A DNA stretch of 64,000 bases from Letharia columbiana (Eukaryota > Ascomycota > Lecanoromycetes > Lecanorales > Parmeliaceae): positions 762,501 through 826,500 of the forward strand of contig NW_023501053.1 in NCBI RefSeq assembly GCF_014066305.1, read 5' to 3'. Position numbers and translations under genes: made by a program. Under the pieces are notes generated by a model. That model saw only the letters and a program-made list of their open reading frames with translations, searched no databases and was not told the DNA's origin. Positions within the stretch are counted from its first letter, which is position 1, and each line of letters starts with the position of its first letter. Shown here piece by piece: positions 36,033-47,632 of the stretch.

Positions 36033-37120
36033 TTAAGCAGCCTCGTCAAACGGCATGTCAATCATTCCATCATGGTGACCATCTTCAGAATCCACATCAA
36101 CGTCCGCGTCTTCGTCCTCGTGGATGGGGATCTGCCCTGCCTCGGCAGCCATATCAGCCTTCCCTTTCTTCGCCTTCGCAGGCCCAGTAGGTTTCGCTGC
36201 CGCCTTTCCTTTACCATGCGCTGCAGCGACGTTGCTTTTGCCCTTTCCTTTTGGCTTGGTCGTCGGCACTTTCTCCTCGTCCTCGCTTACCGCCTCCTCG
36301 TCTTCGCTGCTGGAATACAATTTAGCGTTGGATTTCTTCACCACCTTGGCCGTTCCTTTCTTCACCACCTGCGCACATTTCCGAGTTAGTTCTGCTTTTC
36401 AAAGGCACAACCCAGACTCGCAAGACAGATCTCGGGAGTAGAAGGAGCCTTCTCCCCCGGGACAATGTCTTGCAATTCAGAGTTCGGCACTAAGAAAGAA
36501 GGTATTACTCTGAAATATACGAACCTTGGCTTTCTTGACAGGGGCCTCCGTGCGTTCGTGCTCGGCATCTGCAGATTTCTCCGAGGCAGCACGCTTCTTG
36601 GTGCCCTTGGTCGCAGTGGCTTTCCCTTTGGTAGGAGGGGGTAGCATTTCGCCGTCAATGCCGCTCTGTTACATTTTAGTCATGTCAAGTATAGAGCAGT
36701 TCTGGAGATTACCATCTCGTCGGATTCTTGCTTGATCGCTCCAGCTTCCTCGTCGATATCATCTTCCTCATCTTCAACACCAGCTTGCTTGACAGGCCCT
36801 TCATCTTTGCCATTGGCACCCTTCTTGACTGGAGCACGCGGCTTCTTGGTAGTAGCGCCTCCTGCGTTGGCAGTACCTAGAGTCCCAGCGTTTTCGGGAT
36901 TTTCAGCGGCAATCTCGCGCCCCTTCTGCCTCCATTTGCGGAACTTATGCTCGAGAGAGGATTCAGTGCGACCAAGCTCGTCCATGGCTGCCATCTTCTT
37001 GAAGCTGATAGCCGGGTTGCCGATGGTAGCGAAGAGGAGTGGCATGATGGAGTCTGCATCGTTACCGGCGTTTGCAGGGGCTCTGCCGCCCTTGCCTTTC
37101 GGGCTGGCCTCTGTAGACAT
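36033..37120 (-). CDS. Acidic/basic low-complexity nuclear-type protein
   Basis: Three exons, 37120-36713, 36665-36525 and 36368-36033, give 294 aa. The only ordered part is near the N-terminus: DADSIMPLLFATIGNPAISFKKMAAMDELGRTESSLEHKFRKWRQKGREI, a predicted helical block of about 60 residues. The rest alternates Lys-rich patches (GTKKRAASEK, APVKKAKVVKKGTAK) with acidic runs (EDEEDDIDEE, SSSEDEEAVSEDEEK, HEDEDADVDVDSED). This composition suggests a nuclear, chromatin- or RNA-associated protein. No named family is recognised. Confidence 0.7.
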
Positions 37121-38352
37121 GGTTGCTGATAAGAAACGAAAAATCTGTGAAAGCAACGCTCATGAGAGTCAGCCGATAATAGTTGATGGAAATATCAATG
37201 CTACGTGGCGTGAGTGGAGTGTTAGAGAGATGCAAATCGAGCTAGTAGATGCGTCAATGGGACGCTGCAAAGGTATTGTGGTCGCAAAGTCAACCCGATT
37301 GTCTGCACAAGACGGCAGCGTTTAGTTGAGCAGATGTTTCTTGCGAAACACATGGCAGCGAACGTAATCATGGTAACGGCGGAAATGATAATATGTCTGT
37401 CAAGTCCTGCTGTTGAGCCCATGGACGCGCTTCGAAATTCAAGCCTTGGAACAAAGCCTCTCGCTGTGTCATCAAGATCGCGAAAGGGCTTCATGATCGC
37501 TCAAAATGATGCAGGGAGGATATACCTTGTTGAAGTGAGAAAAGGGAGGAAGCTGTGAGCTTATTTAGAAAGGAGAACTGTCACTTTGGAACAGAAAGCG
37601 CGCTGCGTGTAGAGATGCAATGGCTTCTGCTTGACGAAGCAGTCGCAAGATTGACGATCGTGAGTGTTAGGAAGGTTGCAGATGTGTAATGGTGAGAGTG
37701 TTAAAGGAAGACGAAGTGATTTGCCGGTACCTTTGATGATGCTGAACAGCTCGTTTGTCCGAGCTCTGGTATGTGTGTGAACTGTGTATTGTGAGCATGC
37801 AAAGCTGAGGACCTCAGATGTGGTCTACTGACGTTTGATATGATGCTTTTGGCACCGAGAGTATTTGCTGACCGATGAGATGCTTGGTGAGATGTAAGAA
37901 GAAAGAAGAGGGAACGGTGAGTGCGATGATGTTGAGGCTCAAAGGCTTCGCGGAGGAATTTATTTGAAGGGCGTGACGATCACTTTCCCATCACCACATG
38001 GAAAAAAGATGCTCAAAGAATAAGGGCGAGCACCCAGCAAGTTTCTCAAGTATTCTATCAGAACAGTATGGGCTTTTGAAACAGTGTGCTAGGAGGTTGG
38101 AAGCCTTCTTGCAATAGTGTTGAGTTTTCATGCTTCTGTTTCTACGAGTAGCCCCGTCCATTTTCACCGCTCCTACCCCATGCAAGTGTTCCCTTCCCTA
38201 TATCCAAGTCACAGCAGGTCACATGAGGATGGAGGATCTTCGGTCAGGTCGTACCTTCACTCTACAAAGGCTTCTTTCCTCCGCTGTCATCCACCATGAT
38301 GGCATCATCCCCGTGGGAAACCGAAGGTCATTTAGTTATCGTGCGGGTGTTA
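37121..38352. other. Gene-poor stretch upstream of the nuclear-type gene
   Basis: About 1.2 kb. It must contain the promoter of the minus-strand gene ending at 36033. Short open frames on both strands have no domain or conserved splice pattern. Confidence 0.45.
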
Positions 38353-38843
38353 TTAGTAATACATGGTACATGCACCCTTTCTCATGTCGTCCACATATTC
38401 AGGGGACAAGGCCGCCGCCAATGCGGTCTTCTTCCCCTTCTTATCCGACTTCGATCTGATGATTGGGCCCTTGGCTGGCGAATCTGATGCCTCTTCGCCA
38501 GCTTCCCGCTCCTGGGTTTTGGCGGGAAGACCTTTGATGTACAATTTCCTCTGGCTGATACCCCGTTCTGGGATGTTATTGACGTTGGTAACGTCGTGTC
38601 TGAGCTACTTGGCACCTTTTCCGACCTTCAGCCCGTATTGATTGGGGAAGTGCATATGGTAAGTAACTCCTGTGGACGGCGCTGGCTTGGGATCTGTCCA
38701 ACGCACGAAGAGGTTGGCAGGGAAAGGTACCATTGCCACTAAGAATGCAAAGCAACCATGAACATTCTTCTGCAAACAAGATTATTTCGCGCCTAAAGTC
38801 CGAATCTTACTTGGATATCTTCGACAACGCGACCCCAGCGAGC
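38353..38843 (-). pseudogene. Possible gene or relic with an in-frame amber codon
   Basis: A small exon 38843-38811 (RWGRVVEDIQ, between an AG and a GTAAG donor) can join an acceptor at 38770 to a frame that reads 54 codons, meets TAG at 38607-38605, then stays open in the same frame for another 83 codons to a stop at 38353. The protein reads naturally on both sides: LFVRWTDPKPAPST and HFPNQYGLKV before the stop, NVNNIPERGISQRKLYIKG and a Lys-rich tail after it. The WGRVVEDIQ and LFVRWTD blocks faintly recall a chromo shadow domain, but no chromodomain lies upstream. It could be a decayed gene, readthrough, or a misread intron. Confidence 0.25.
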
Positions 38844-39263
38844 CTAGTCAATGCTTTGGAGTGGTTGGAGTGTGGAAAATGCATCTGAGGGTATCTATCT
38901 CTTTGTTACGTGCGATCCCCCGATGAATGTTTCTGATAGCCTTGGTCTTTAGCCCCTAAACACAACTGAGAACGGTAAGGCTCTTTCCCTGCAGCATTCA
39001 CAGGACTTTATCTGCAACCCTGTAAATACATTACAAAAAGTGATTGGTTGGTAAGAAGAGAAACATCATGGTACATTGGTCACTGCTTCAGTTCGAATTT
39101 CTTAGAACGATCAGACTGTCGCGTGAGACTCAGAAGCCGCCAAGCTTGCGCATGACCCTCTCCTCCCAAGTCATCATATTCCCTAAAGAGAGAAGAAACG
39201 CCGTAAGTACCGATTGCGCCGGCCACTTGATCTCGAGTACTCCAATCTCTTATGCCTTTTCCG
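38844..39263. other. Downstream flank of PTA1
   Basis: 420 bp. A minus-strand AG at about 39180 is followed by an open frame and could be an alternative last exon of PTA1, but the joining donor is poor. Otherwise nothing is recognised. Confidence 0.35.
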
Positions 39264-41937
39264 TTATCCAGCTGCTGCCACGACTTGGCCTGCTTGGCTG
39301 TTCTTCATCTGCTCGCCCTCGACTTCAACGGGCGGGGAAGGTGCAGACGAAGGTGTGGGTTTTGACTCTTTGGGATGTTGTACGCCATTTGGAGCTGGGG
39401 CTGGGCTCGGCTTTCTCTCTGAAGCTAAGACTTGTGGCCGCCACTTTGCAAGATGCTTCGCGGTAGGAGCTTTGGCGTCATCGTCTGAAATGTATTAGCA
39501 AAAGGCGTGGAGGGGCCGATGTACGAAGACGTACAGTTCCGCCACAGATCCTCTAGCGCATCAATAGCTATGTCACGGGCTGGTGGTTTCATCAGTATCA
39601 AGTAGCTAAAACGCTGTTAGAGAATTGTTGAAACACAACGTCAACAGCAGGATGGACCTACAGTAGGGAGTTCACCGCCAATTGAACTCTCTCCGGATCC
39701 CTCGCGAGCCCTTTGACACGGCCCAGCACATTTGCGTTGATTTCTGGGATCTCTGACAGGAACTTGATCAAGTGCTTATCCTTCGCATCCAAGTATGGCA
39801 CAATCCCGTCTAGAACCCTGAGCATCCATTTCCCGTAGTGCTGCTTTGGCTTTGGCAGAGTCACTCCGTCGTTCTGCTGCTCCCTGCTTTGTTTCTGTAT
39901 TCGGTCATTATACCATTCTTCATTCAGCCATGCAATTGCTACCGGTATCCTGGTCCGAAAGTCCTCGATGATGAACTTCCAAAGTGTTTGCCGGATCCCA
40001 TCGCTCAAGCTGGAACCTGCCACCTGTTTCTCGACCATTGTTTTAGAGTCATCGTCTTCACTGCTGTCATCATCTAGCCCAGCAGAAGCGCGTGTCGCCA
40101 GTCTTGTGATGACCGTGGTCCAAGCCTCTTTGTCGTAACTACTTCCCGCCAGCCTGTTCAACCCCGATCTCTGCTTCTTGGCTAAAGGAGCTTCTTCTAG
40201 AACATTCATCATGCTAAAAACCCGGCTGATGGTCCCTTTCCCTATTTGCATGGTATCCTCAGCGGTTAAGGGCGGAGGTTGCGGAAGCTTGAACGGCCCA
40301 AGAGCAACTTCCGAGGGAGACTGCAGCGGGTCTTCAGGTGGTAGAGCATCTGCTTTGTTGATGATTTGCTCTCTATCCTCGCTGGGCTCAAAGTCAGGCT
40401 CATAATCCTCTTCATCGTCGCCAAGAGCTTGTGGTGGTGGCTTGGTAAGCGATAGGTAGCGAGCTCGGACGTGGTTCAGAGCTTGGTCCAGAGCTTGTTG
40501 ATCAATGCGCACGAGGACTGGTGGGATGATCCTGACCATTATATCTAGGGTCAGTGATGTTACGTCGAAAGTTGCCAGAGCCGGATCCTTTGTCAGTGTG
40601 AACAGCTGACCGAGACTAACGGGACCAGGTGGGAGAGGTTCAGGCTCTGGCCGCTCAAGCAATTCCGCTCCGAGACGTCGTCGTTTGTTATTATCGAGAC
40701 CGTCAGTGGGTTCGCTAGGCAGTCCTCTCTTCCGACTTCCTTCATCAAAGACATCCAAGCGAATTCGCGCAAGACGGTCCACGTAAGCCTTAATTCGATC
40801 TACAAATGGACCGTTCTCATTTCTGATACCCTGTCAATATCGTTGATTTCTCAACCCGTGTGGATAAAACGCATGCATACCTTCGGAGAACATTCATAAG
40901 CAACGCCCTTGTCGTACGCTCCATAGACTTGATCTGGACCCTGACTTTGGGAGTCATGGGCGAGTTGGCTTGTTTCATTGGATTGAAGGTCAAGATTGCG
41001 GAAATGATTTTGTTGGCAATGGACTGGCGAGTGCGGAGGAGTGTGCCAAGGCAATTGAGGGTTGCGTTGATAAGAACGGCATCACTGGAGGCATAGCATC
41101 AGGGCTGAGACTTAGAAAATCTACGTGCGTTACGGTACGTACCTCTTGTCCTCGTTGAACGCATTGAGAAGTCTATCCAGCAGTCCTGATGCTTCAGGCT
41201 CCAGTCTTGGGGGTGGTATCAATGGATGATCTCGCGGGACTAAAGCAATGGAGACCTCGTTCTGATCCGGACGCTGTAGAGTTGTATCAGTAGCTTGCTC
41301 TACGCTGGGAGCCGTTGATATGTCACACACCCTTGGGTCTGCGATTACACCTGGTGTCTGCACCTGGACGACCTTTTGTACAAACTTGATGCAGCATATT
41401 CGGACTCCCGTAGCAGCAGTGTCCCATCTCTTCAATATATTCGACTTGATCGATGCCATTTGATTCCATACTGGCACATCGTGCGGGTTCGCAATGCTGA
41501 GAACAGAAAAAGGTAAGACAACATTCCCCTCGACCGCAGAGTCTCATGAATCTACGTATAGGATATACCAGTGCCTGGCTACGGGGCGGGAAGAGGGGTT
41601 GCACGTACATGTAGCGGAACACTAGGCAGTATATGCTTGCTGCAGTCTGCACGACACTCTTGACCACTGCAGCATCCTCCGACGGTTTCTCCAGCAAATC
41701 CTTCAGTATTTGGAGAACCCCAACAGCCGAATTCTCCTTCTGGTACGATGCAAATGTAGGGCTAGCAAAGGTCTCGGCAAGGAACTCAGCACCCCATCTT
41801 CGTAGCTCGAGTCGAGCATTTGCCCCAACGATGGGCAGGATACCTTGTACGATTTGAGGGTAGAGACCGGCATCCGCGAGGACGATTTGACGCGCAGCTT
41901 CGAGTTGAGCAAGCTGATCAGGCACAGAGAGCGTCAT
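39264..41937 (-). CDS. PTA1: mRNA 3'-end processing factor Pta1/symplekin
   Basis: Seven exons, 41937-41609, 41496-41331, 41273-41143, 41084-40881, 40822-39662, 39605-39535 and 39484-39264, give 760 aa with phases adding up. The N-terminus (MTLSVPDQLAQLEAARQIVL, WGAEFLAETFASP, YIIANPHDVPVWNQMASIK, RPDQNEVSIALVPRDHPLIPP) is the symplekin/Pta1 N-terminal HEAT-like domain. LLMNVLRRNENGPFVDRIKAYVDRL follows, and DKEAWTTVITRLATR lies near residue 480. Pta1 is a scaffold of the cleavage and polyadenylation factor. Intron 2, starting at 41330, is 57 nt and stop-free, so retention is possible. The tail after KWRPQVLA is Pro/Ser-rich and poorly conserved. Divergent from COA3. Confidence 0.9.
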
Positions 41938-42318
41938 GGTGATCCTTTCAAATCGCAATTGATGTGTGCGGTTGTGATTACCCGAATTGTCGAACGTGTG
42001 CTACAAGGGAAAGATGTGGAAGCCCAGTAAGGGAAGAATGACAGCTAGCTAAGACACCATGACAGGGATATAGGACATGGAGGTATCCTGGACACCGATA
42101 ATGAGCTCAATGAGACAGCGTGTCTTGTTCAGTGTTAAAGTATCTACGATGTCGCAGGGGGTTGGGTGTTGTAGTAGTGTTGTAAGGAAAGAAGGAAAGA
42201 AAGTCGAAGCTCTCAAAGTTCATGCACAATCTGTCAAAAGCACGCTAGCAAGCTTCCCGCAAGCAAGGGCCTCAATGATGACCTTTCCCCAATCGTCAAC
42301 TACCTTACATTAATCACA
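41938..42318. promoter_or_regulatory. Shared upstream region of PTA1 and COA3
   Basis: 381 bp between divergent start codons. A plus-strand open frame (42077-42313) lies here without any domain. Nothing else is recognised. Confidence 0.45.
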
Positions 42319-42717
42319 ATGGCCATGTAAGAGATAGATCCTTGTCGTCCAATTACTATACTGACCAGCTTCGTCAAGTCTACCCCGCTCGTCTTACTAC
42401 GACAAGCATTACCGCCCAGCAGCTTCCTTAATTCGTGCTCGCCAACCCTACCTGATCCGCAACATGGTCACTGGTCTTGCTCTTTGCGCTTTCACTATTG
42501 GTGTTTGTACGTTGTGCTTCTATCCTACGCAAAAAATAAGAGCGATGCTGATTGTACAGACTCGTGGACAATCAACGCTGTAGCTCAAGACGACTTCTCC
42601 GACGTACCAATTCCGGACGCCCCAGCACAGTCGCCACATTCACCGCATACTGGGCTTGAGAAATCCGTCAGTGCCGCTGCATTGGACGAGCAGAAAGAGA
42701 AGAGGTTGAAGTCATGA
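42319..42717 (+). CDS. COA3: Cytochrome c oxidase assembly factor Coa3
   Basis: Three exons, 42319-42326, 42379-42506 and 42560-42717, give 97 aa. The first exon codes only Met-Ala and part of Ile. SSYYDKHYRPAASLIRARQPYLIRN followed by one membrane segment (MVTGLALCAFTIGVYSWTI) and AVAQDDFSDVPIP matches fungal Coa3. Coa3 is an inner-membrane protein that binds newly made Cox1 and helps couple its translation to complex IV assembly. The acceptor at 42378 was preferred to one at 42369 because only it keeps the conserved frame. Confidence 0.88.
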
Positions 42718-43226
42718 GAAGCGTAAAAAAAGGAAGAAGCAAGGATCATAAGAGACCATCCGGACGTTGCGAAAGGCTGGTTGGCGAAGCGCAAAGAAAG
42801 TGACCCCAGATGGTATATGCGGACAGCGATACTGGTGTATCTTCGTGCCGTTAAATGAGAAGTGCAATTTTTGGAATTAAAGAAGGATGGTGTAGCGCCA
42901 GCTATGATACATTTCACTCTAGGCGCATCGAGGGTTTCTCGATAGCAACGAGCAGGAAGCAGGCACAATTAGATCTGTAACGAGCAACGGGCCTTTTATT
43001 GAATTGAAGTGGAAGGGTTTCGATCATTGATTTTAAATGTCAGATATACTGTTCCAAACTACGTCACATCATCACAAACGCGTCTCACTTCTCAATCCAC
43101 AATAACCTTGCATTGCCGACAGGGTATCAAATTCTTTTCTGTTACAGTGACGTCCCGCACCTCCAATTTTTGAGCCAGTTCCTTACGTACACAATCCTCC
43201 GAAATATGGTTGGTTCTGTCTATATA
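42718..43226. other. Intergenic between converging genes
   Basis: 509 bp between the COA3 stop and the stop of the second KRE9-like gene. No gene is seen. Confidence 0.5.
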
Positions 43227-43978
43227 TTAAAACACAGCCAGTATCCCCAAGACTAACGCTAATAGGCCATTATTGACGCGGAGTACAGTTCCTGCATTTG
43301 CGCCTTTCGAAGAACCAGTTGGGGTGCTCGTACTACTAGTCGGTGCAGAGGTTCCGCTCGTTGACGATGCTGATCTGGTTGCACCTGATGTAGACAAGCT
43401 GGAAGCTGATTTGCTAGTGGACGCATGGCTTGTAGCAGAGGTCTCAGAATTGAGGGTGGTTGTGCTGGTATCGATGGAAGAAGAAGCAGAGGAGTAGGAA
43501 CCAGAGCTTGATGCGGTGGTCGTCAGGGTAGATGGCGAGGGGCTAGCAGATCCAACAGATTTGGAGCCATTTACAGTAATATCGTCGCTATAGTTGGCGT
43601 CACTCGCGTTGCTGTCCGAAGAAATCTCAATGGTATATGCTCCGCTAGCAGTACCAGCGGGAACTGTAAAAGTGTAGGAGCCGGAGTTGGCGATTCCAGC
43701 TGTAGATAAACTGTTAGTGCTGTGCAATTCAGGAATGAGGACAACATGCGGAAGTACTCACAAGCGAGCACGATTCCCTTATTCAAGTCGCTTGTAGGAC
43801 CGTTGCGCAATGTCAGAGTTACAGTACCAGAGGTCGTAGGAGTCCAGGTGAACGTGGATGAGGTGCCAGCCGTGACAGTGAAGCCTGGCAGAGTCGTGGG
43901 AGGGTTCGACGTGGGTCCAGACTGCGCGGCGACAGCTGCGAGCAGGCACGCGATCAGAGAGAGCGGAGCGACGCGCAT
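43227..43978 (-). CDS. Second KRE9/KNH1-like Ser-rich GPI-anchored protein
   Basis: Two exons, 43978-43762 and 43699-43227, give 229 aa. A signal peptide (MRVAPLSLIACLLAAVAAQ) is followed by a compact beta domain, GFTVTAGTSSTFTWTPTTSGTVTLTLRNGPTSDLNKG then SGSYTFTVPAGTASGAYTIEISS, of the Ser-Thr-rich GPI-anchored family (PF10342 type). A Ser/Thr/Ala-rich stalk precedes NNGLLALVLGILAVF, a GPI-attachment signal. It is probably a cell-wall or plasma-membrane surface protein. It shares architecture but little sequence with the gene at 31.3-32.3 kb. Confidence 0.83.
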
Positions 43979-45189
43979 TTTGAATATTGCGACAGAATGC
44001 TTTGTGTATTCAAGAGACGCGACTAAATGAAGGAGAGAGGGGGAAGAGTACACTGGGCCAGATTGAAAGGAGATGGGAAAGGCGCCGATGCGGGAGCGAT
44101 ATCTGATGCAGACGTAGATACGAAAAAAGAACAGCACTTTGAGAGGCAATGATGTTGAGGTGAGCTGGTGAGAAATGAAATCGTACTCGTGGAGGAGCTG
44201 AATCAAATGAGCTGGACCCTGAAACCTGGGGATCGTGGCTTTGCCCGGCCCCCAATCATGGCTCTAGAACAAAGTCGAAATAGTCATTGAATACGACAAC
44301 AGTCAGCGCCTACACATACACAAAGAGGATGTGAATGGTCGAATAAAGGGCATTTGAGGCTAGTCATGTACCTCCAATGCGATGATGCGTAGAAGATTTG
44401 GAAAGGCATAGCTCCAAGTCTTCATCCTCCTAGTCGCCCTTCAGCTGGCCACCAAGATGAGCACGATAGGAAGCACGAGAAGAGCAAGCATTGGAGCTGT
44501 GCTGGTGGAGAAGCTCGGGCAGGTCTGAATGGCAGCCGGGCGACGCTGCAGGCACGCCCTGCCACTCTGGAGGCTTTTTGACCGCCAAAAAGGTCTGTGA
44601 TGAGGATGAATGTTGACAAGGAACGTACACTAACCCGAGCTTCAGCGTCGAACGAGCCATATGCAAGATCGGGGGCATCAAAGGTTATCTCCTCGTATGA
44701 GCAAGCCTTGGGGGTGGGATCTGGGCCCAATCCGGATTCCATGCGAGTCTATCTCGACTGCTCTGCCTCGAGTGCGTCAAGCTGCTGGCGGTAACAGATT
44801 AGCCAAGTCTAGCCACGCATTGCACGCAGCTTATGCAGCTTGACGCAGCTTTACGCAGAATAACGAAAAGCAAGTTCTGCAAACAGAATGGTTAGATGTC
44901 GAGGGAAAGTGAAAATTTGAGAGACTGAGTTTTAGCCGACCCGAGCCGGGAAAAAAGGTGGCTCTTTCTTCCTTCCCTTTTCGAGTACTCCACTCTATGT
45001 GTTCTCCAAAGACTGCTGGTAATTAATAACGGATACATGATCAATACCATGGTCACTCTGGCCGAATATGATAGGGGCAATGGCAATGGACCCATGTACC
45101 AGTGAAGCTTACTCTCTAAGAACATGAGTCTTGCATCAAATGAAGCAGCGTGGCACCTTTAACCGAATCTCCTCTAAGATTGGCCAAGC
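43979..45189. other. Gene-poor stretch upstream of HPM1
   Basis: 1.2 kb. A 106-codon minus-strand frame at 44742-44422 has no recognised domain. A short 10-bp tandem repeat lies at 44823-44860, listed separately. The promoters of the two flanking divergent genes must be here. Confidence 0.45.
44823..44860. repeat. 10-bp tandem repeat, about four units
   Basis: Consecutive units of the type ACGCAGCTTT, ATGCAGCTTG and ACGCAGAATA. A short perfect-to-near-perfect array in non-coding DNA. Confidence 0.7.
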
Positions 45190-46618
45190 ATGAGCCAATC
45201 ATTCTCCTTTGGCTTTGGGAGCGATGACATTGAAGAGAATGGAGATGAGATGGCCGATGTTGGGCCCTTGCCTTTGCATGACACCCGGGAAAACAAGCCT
45301 GTTGCTGTCACGGAGCCCAAATTGCACAAGCTTCAAGATCTGGTACGGAAACGTTACTCTTCACTCCCTTAGTTTCGCAAGCGTACTCTTCCATCCTCTT
45401 TCCTCACACGAATCTTCATGGCTTTGGTTTACTACCGTGCTTTGGGCTGCGCAGCTACTTTCACCGTGCACAGTCTTAGAAGAACCTAGACTCCAATCAC
45501 TGATACCTTCAGTATCGATGGCATCATACTGCATGCTTACAACACATGCAAATTGTTTGCAATGCCTTGTCCCTTCTTCCCTTCAAATTCCTACGATTGC
45601 CGCCTGTATAATCTGACCACTGCAGCTTTCTGCTCTTCCCTCCAAGATCTCTTACCGTACAGTCCAAATTCGATCTCCCGCCGGCATACTCAATGTACCT
45701 AGGCGCGAGCTTTTTGATATACGAGCACAGCTGATGGCCGAAGATGAGATCTCTGATCAATCCAGCCCAGTGCTCGGTCTTTCGACTGATGACATTACGC
45801 CAAATGTTTACGAGGGAGGTTTCAAGACTTGGGAATGTGCTGTAGACCTTGCTGGTCATCTATTCGGAAGTCTCAGCAAGGGTTGGGAATTGGGAGGGCG
45901 AGATGTGCATGTCGTCGAGGTACTTTACGCTCTGCTCGATTTGGCTCTGTGTCCAATCAATACTTACTAAATTATCCCGTGACAGGTGGGCGCAGGCACA
46001 GCTCTTCCAATTCTCGTGTTCTTCGACTTCTTCCTCAAACAATTGTCACCCTCGTGGCGTGCCGTTCATCTGTCGGTCGCTGACTACAACCTGTCAGTCC
46101 TGGCAAATGCTACCTTACCTAACCTGTTACTCACCTGGTACTTTGTACAGTCCCCAGCGATCCCCGAACCTGCAGGCGATCTCGAGATAACCCCGGACCT
46201 CCTTTCACGGTTCGTCAAGGACCTTTCGGACAAAGTCATACATATATCAGGCATTTCAGGAACTTGGAACGAAGCGTTCACTGATCTCCTCGTGCCAGTC
46301 GAGGATCCTCAACGTCGGAGTCGAATCGAGACCATCTTCCTAGCGAGCGAGACAATTTATTCGCCTAATTCGATACATGCTTTCACTCAGGTCCTTCTCA
46401 AGGCCTTGAAAAGCGCCGAGGAGACACATGGGCATGGAAGAGCATTGGTCGCGGCAAAGAAAATTTACTTCGGTGTCGGTGGTGGTGTTGATGAATTCCT
46501 CAAGGTTTTGAACGAGCTGGGTGGCAAGGGAGCCACGGCCTGGGAGTCCAAGGACGAAGGCGTTGGCAGGGTCATAGTGGAGGTCCAGAGCGCCGGTGGC
46601 AACGCAGCCAAACGGTGA
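45190..46618 (+). CDS. HPM1: Protein-histidine N-methyltransferase (Hpm1/METTL18 type)
   Basis: Three exons, 45190-45342, 45626-45919 and 45986-46618, give 359 aa. The N-terminus MSQSFSFGF and LSALPSKISYRTVQI are family blocks. GLSTDDITPNVYEGGFKTWECAVDLAGHL precedes the SAM-binding motif VEVGAGTALPILVFF at about residues 148-162, itself split by the second intron. Hpm1 in yeast methylates a histidine of ribosomal protein Rpl3. The first intron, 283 nt, is the longest predicted in the window. The direct join of its flanking exons fits the family, but a hidden exon cannot be excluded. Confidence 0.87.
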
Positions 46619-47632
46619 GGCTTGAGCTTTGCGGTTAGAATGAAGCAGCTCATCCATATAGAATGTGTACGTTCGCACTACCTCTAGCTCCTTCGACCAC
46701 AATGTGGAACCCAGCTTGGCTCTGATACTGCCACTTCTTGTCTCATCCTTACATTGTATAATCAGTAGAAGGACTGGCGGGCATTGCTTTTTATAGCCTC
46801 ATCCACCAACTATTGGCATTGTCAGGTCTCATCATAGTGAAGTCATTCTCGTCTTTCTAAAGCTATGCTGCAAGTATTTCGTCTATCGGCCCAAGCAGGA
46901 CTATCTTTCTACTAGGCCTGCACACACCGATAGTCATCTTAGGCTTATGCCGCGTACCATTCATGGCCTTGTAAGAGATTCTGTGTCTAATGCTTGCATC
47001 CGATCCGAACGGGTCGCTTATTCTGGTTGGGCGCATGAGAAAACGCGGGTAACTCTTGAGACATATCATATACCTGAACTTGTTAATCCAACGAAGAGCA
47101 AATTGGGCCACTGGCAGACCTCGAGTCTGAGACTTTTGTGTATACAGTATAACAGGCAGGTCCCCTACCGCCGATGATTGCTACCTGAGAATCTTGTATT
47201 TGCAGACTTGCCTTGTTTCACTTCTCTGACACCGACCATTGCGTTTTCTCGGCAATATGAAGTATTTTAGGCGATTCGCGATGCCATCCATCCTTCGAGA
47301 CCCTGATAGGATCGCATCTTACAGTTGCGAAGCGCAAAGAAGTCTATTCGTGGAAATGGCAGTGGAGGAGCTTGATGACACCCTCTCGTTCTAGCAAATC
47401 CCTCAATTTTGGCGAGCCATTCCTTCAGTAAGACTCCTTTCACCCGTCGATTTCATGAAGCATTCTCGCGCTTTCCGCTTGTGGTCTACTAAGTAAGGAG
47501 GAGGGACAATTTTCAAGGCCACAAGACCGCTTGTCTTTCTTACCCGTCGTTCTTTGTTGTTCGCTAATCTCTTCTTATACCATTCATCCTGCATCAGCGG
47601 TCTTTCCCTGGGCACTTCTGTAAAACAGAGCC
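46619..47632. other. Intergenic, HPM1 to secreted-protein gene
   Basis: About 1 kb. No gene, repeat or RNA is recognised. The last 150 bp are pyrimidine-rich and probably the promoter and leader of the next gene. Confidence 0.45.

Noticed and set aside
44422..44742. 106-codon minus-strand frame
   Set aside because: No domain or conserved splice sites. An AG/GT pair near its middle may be chance.
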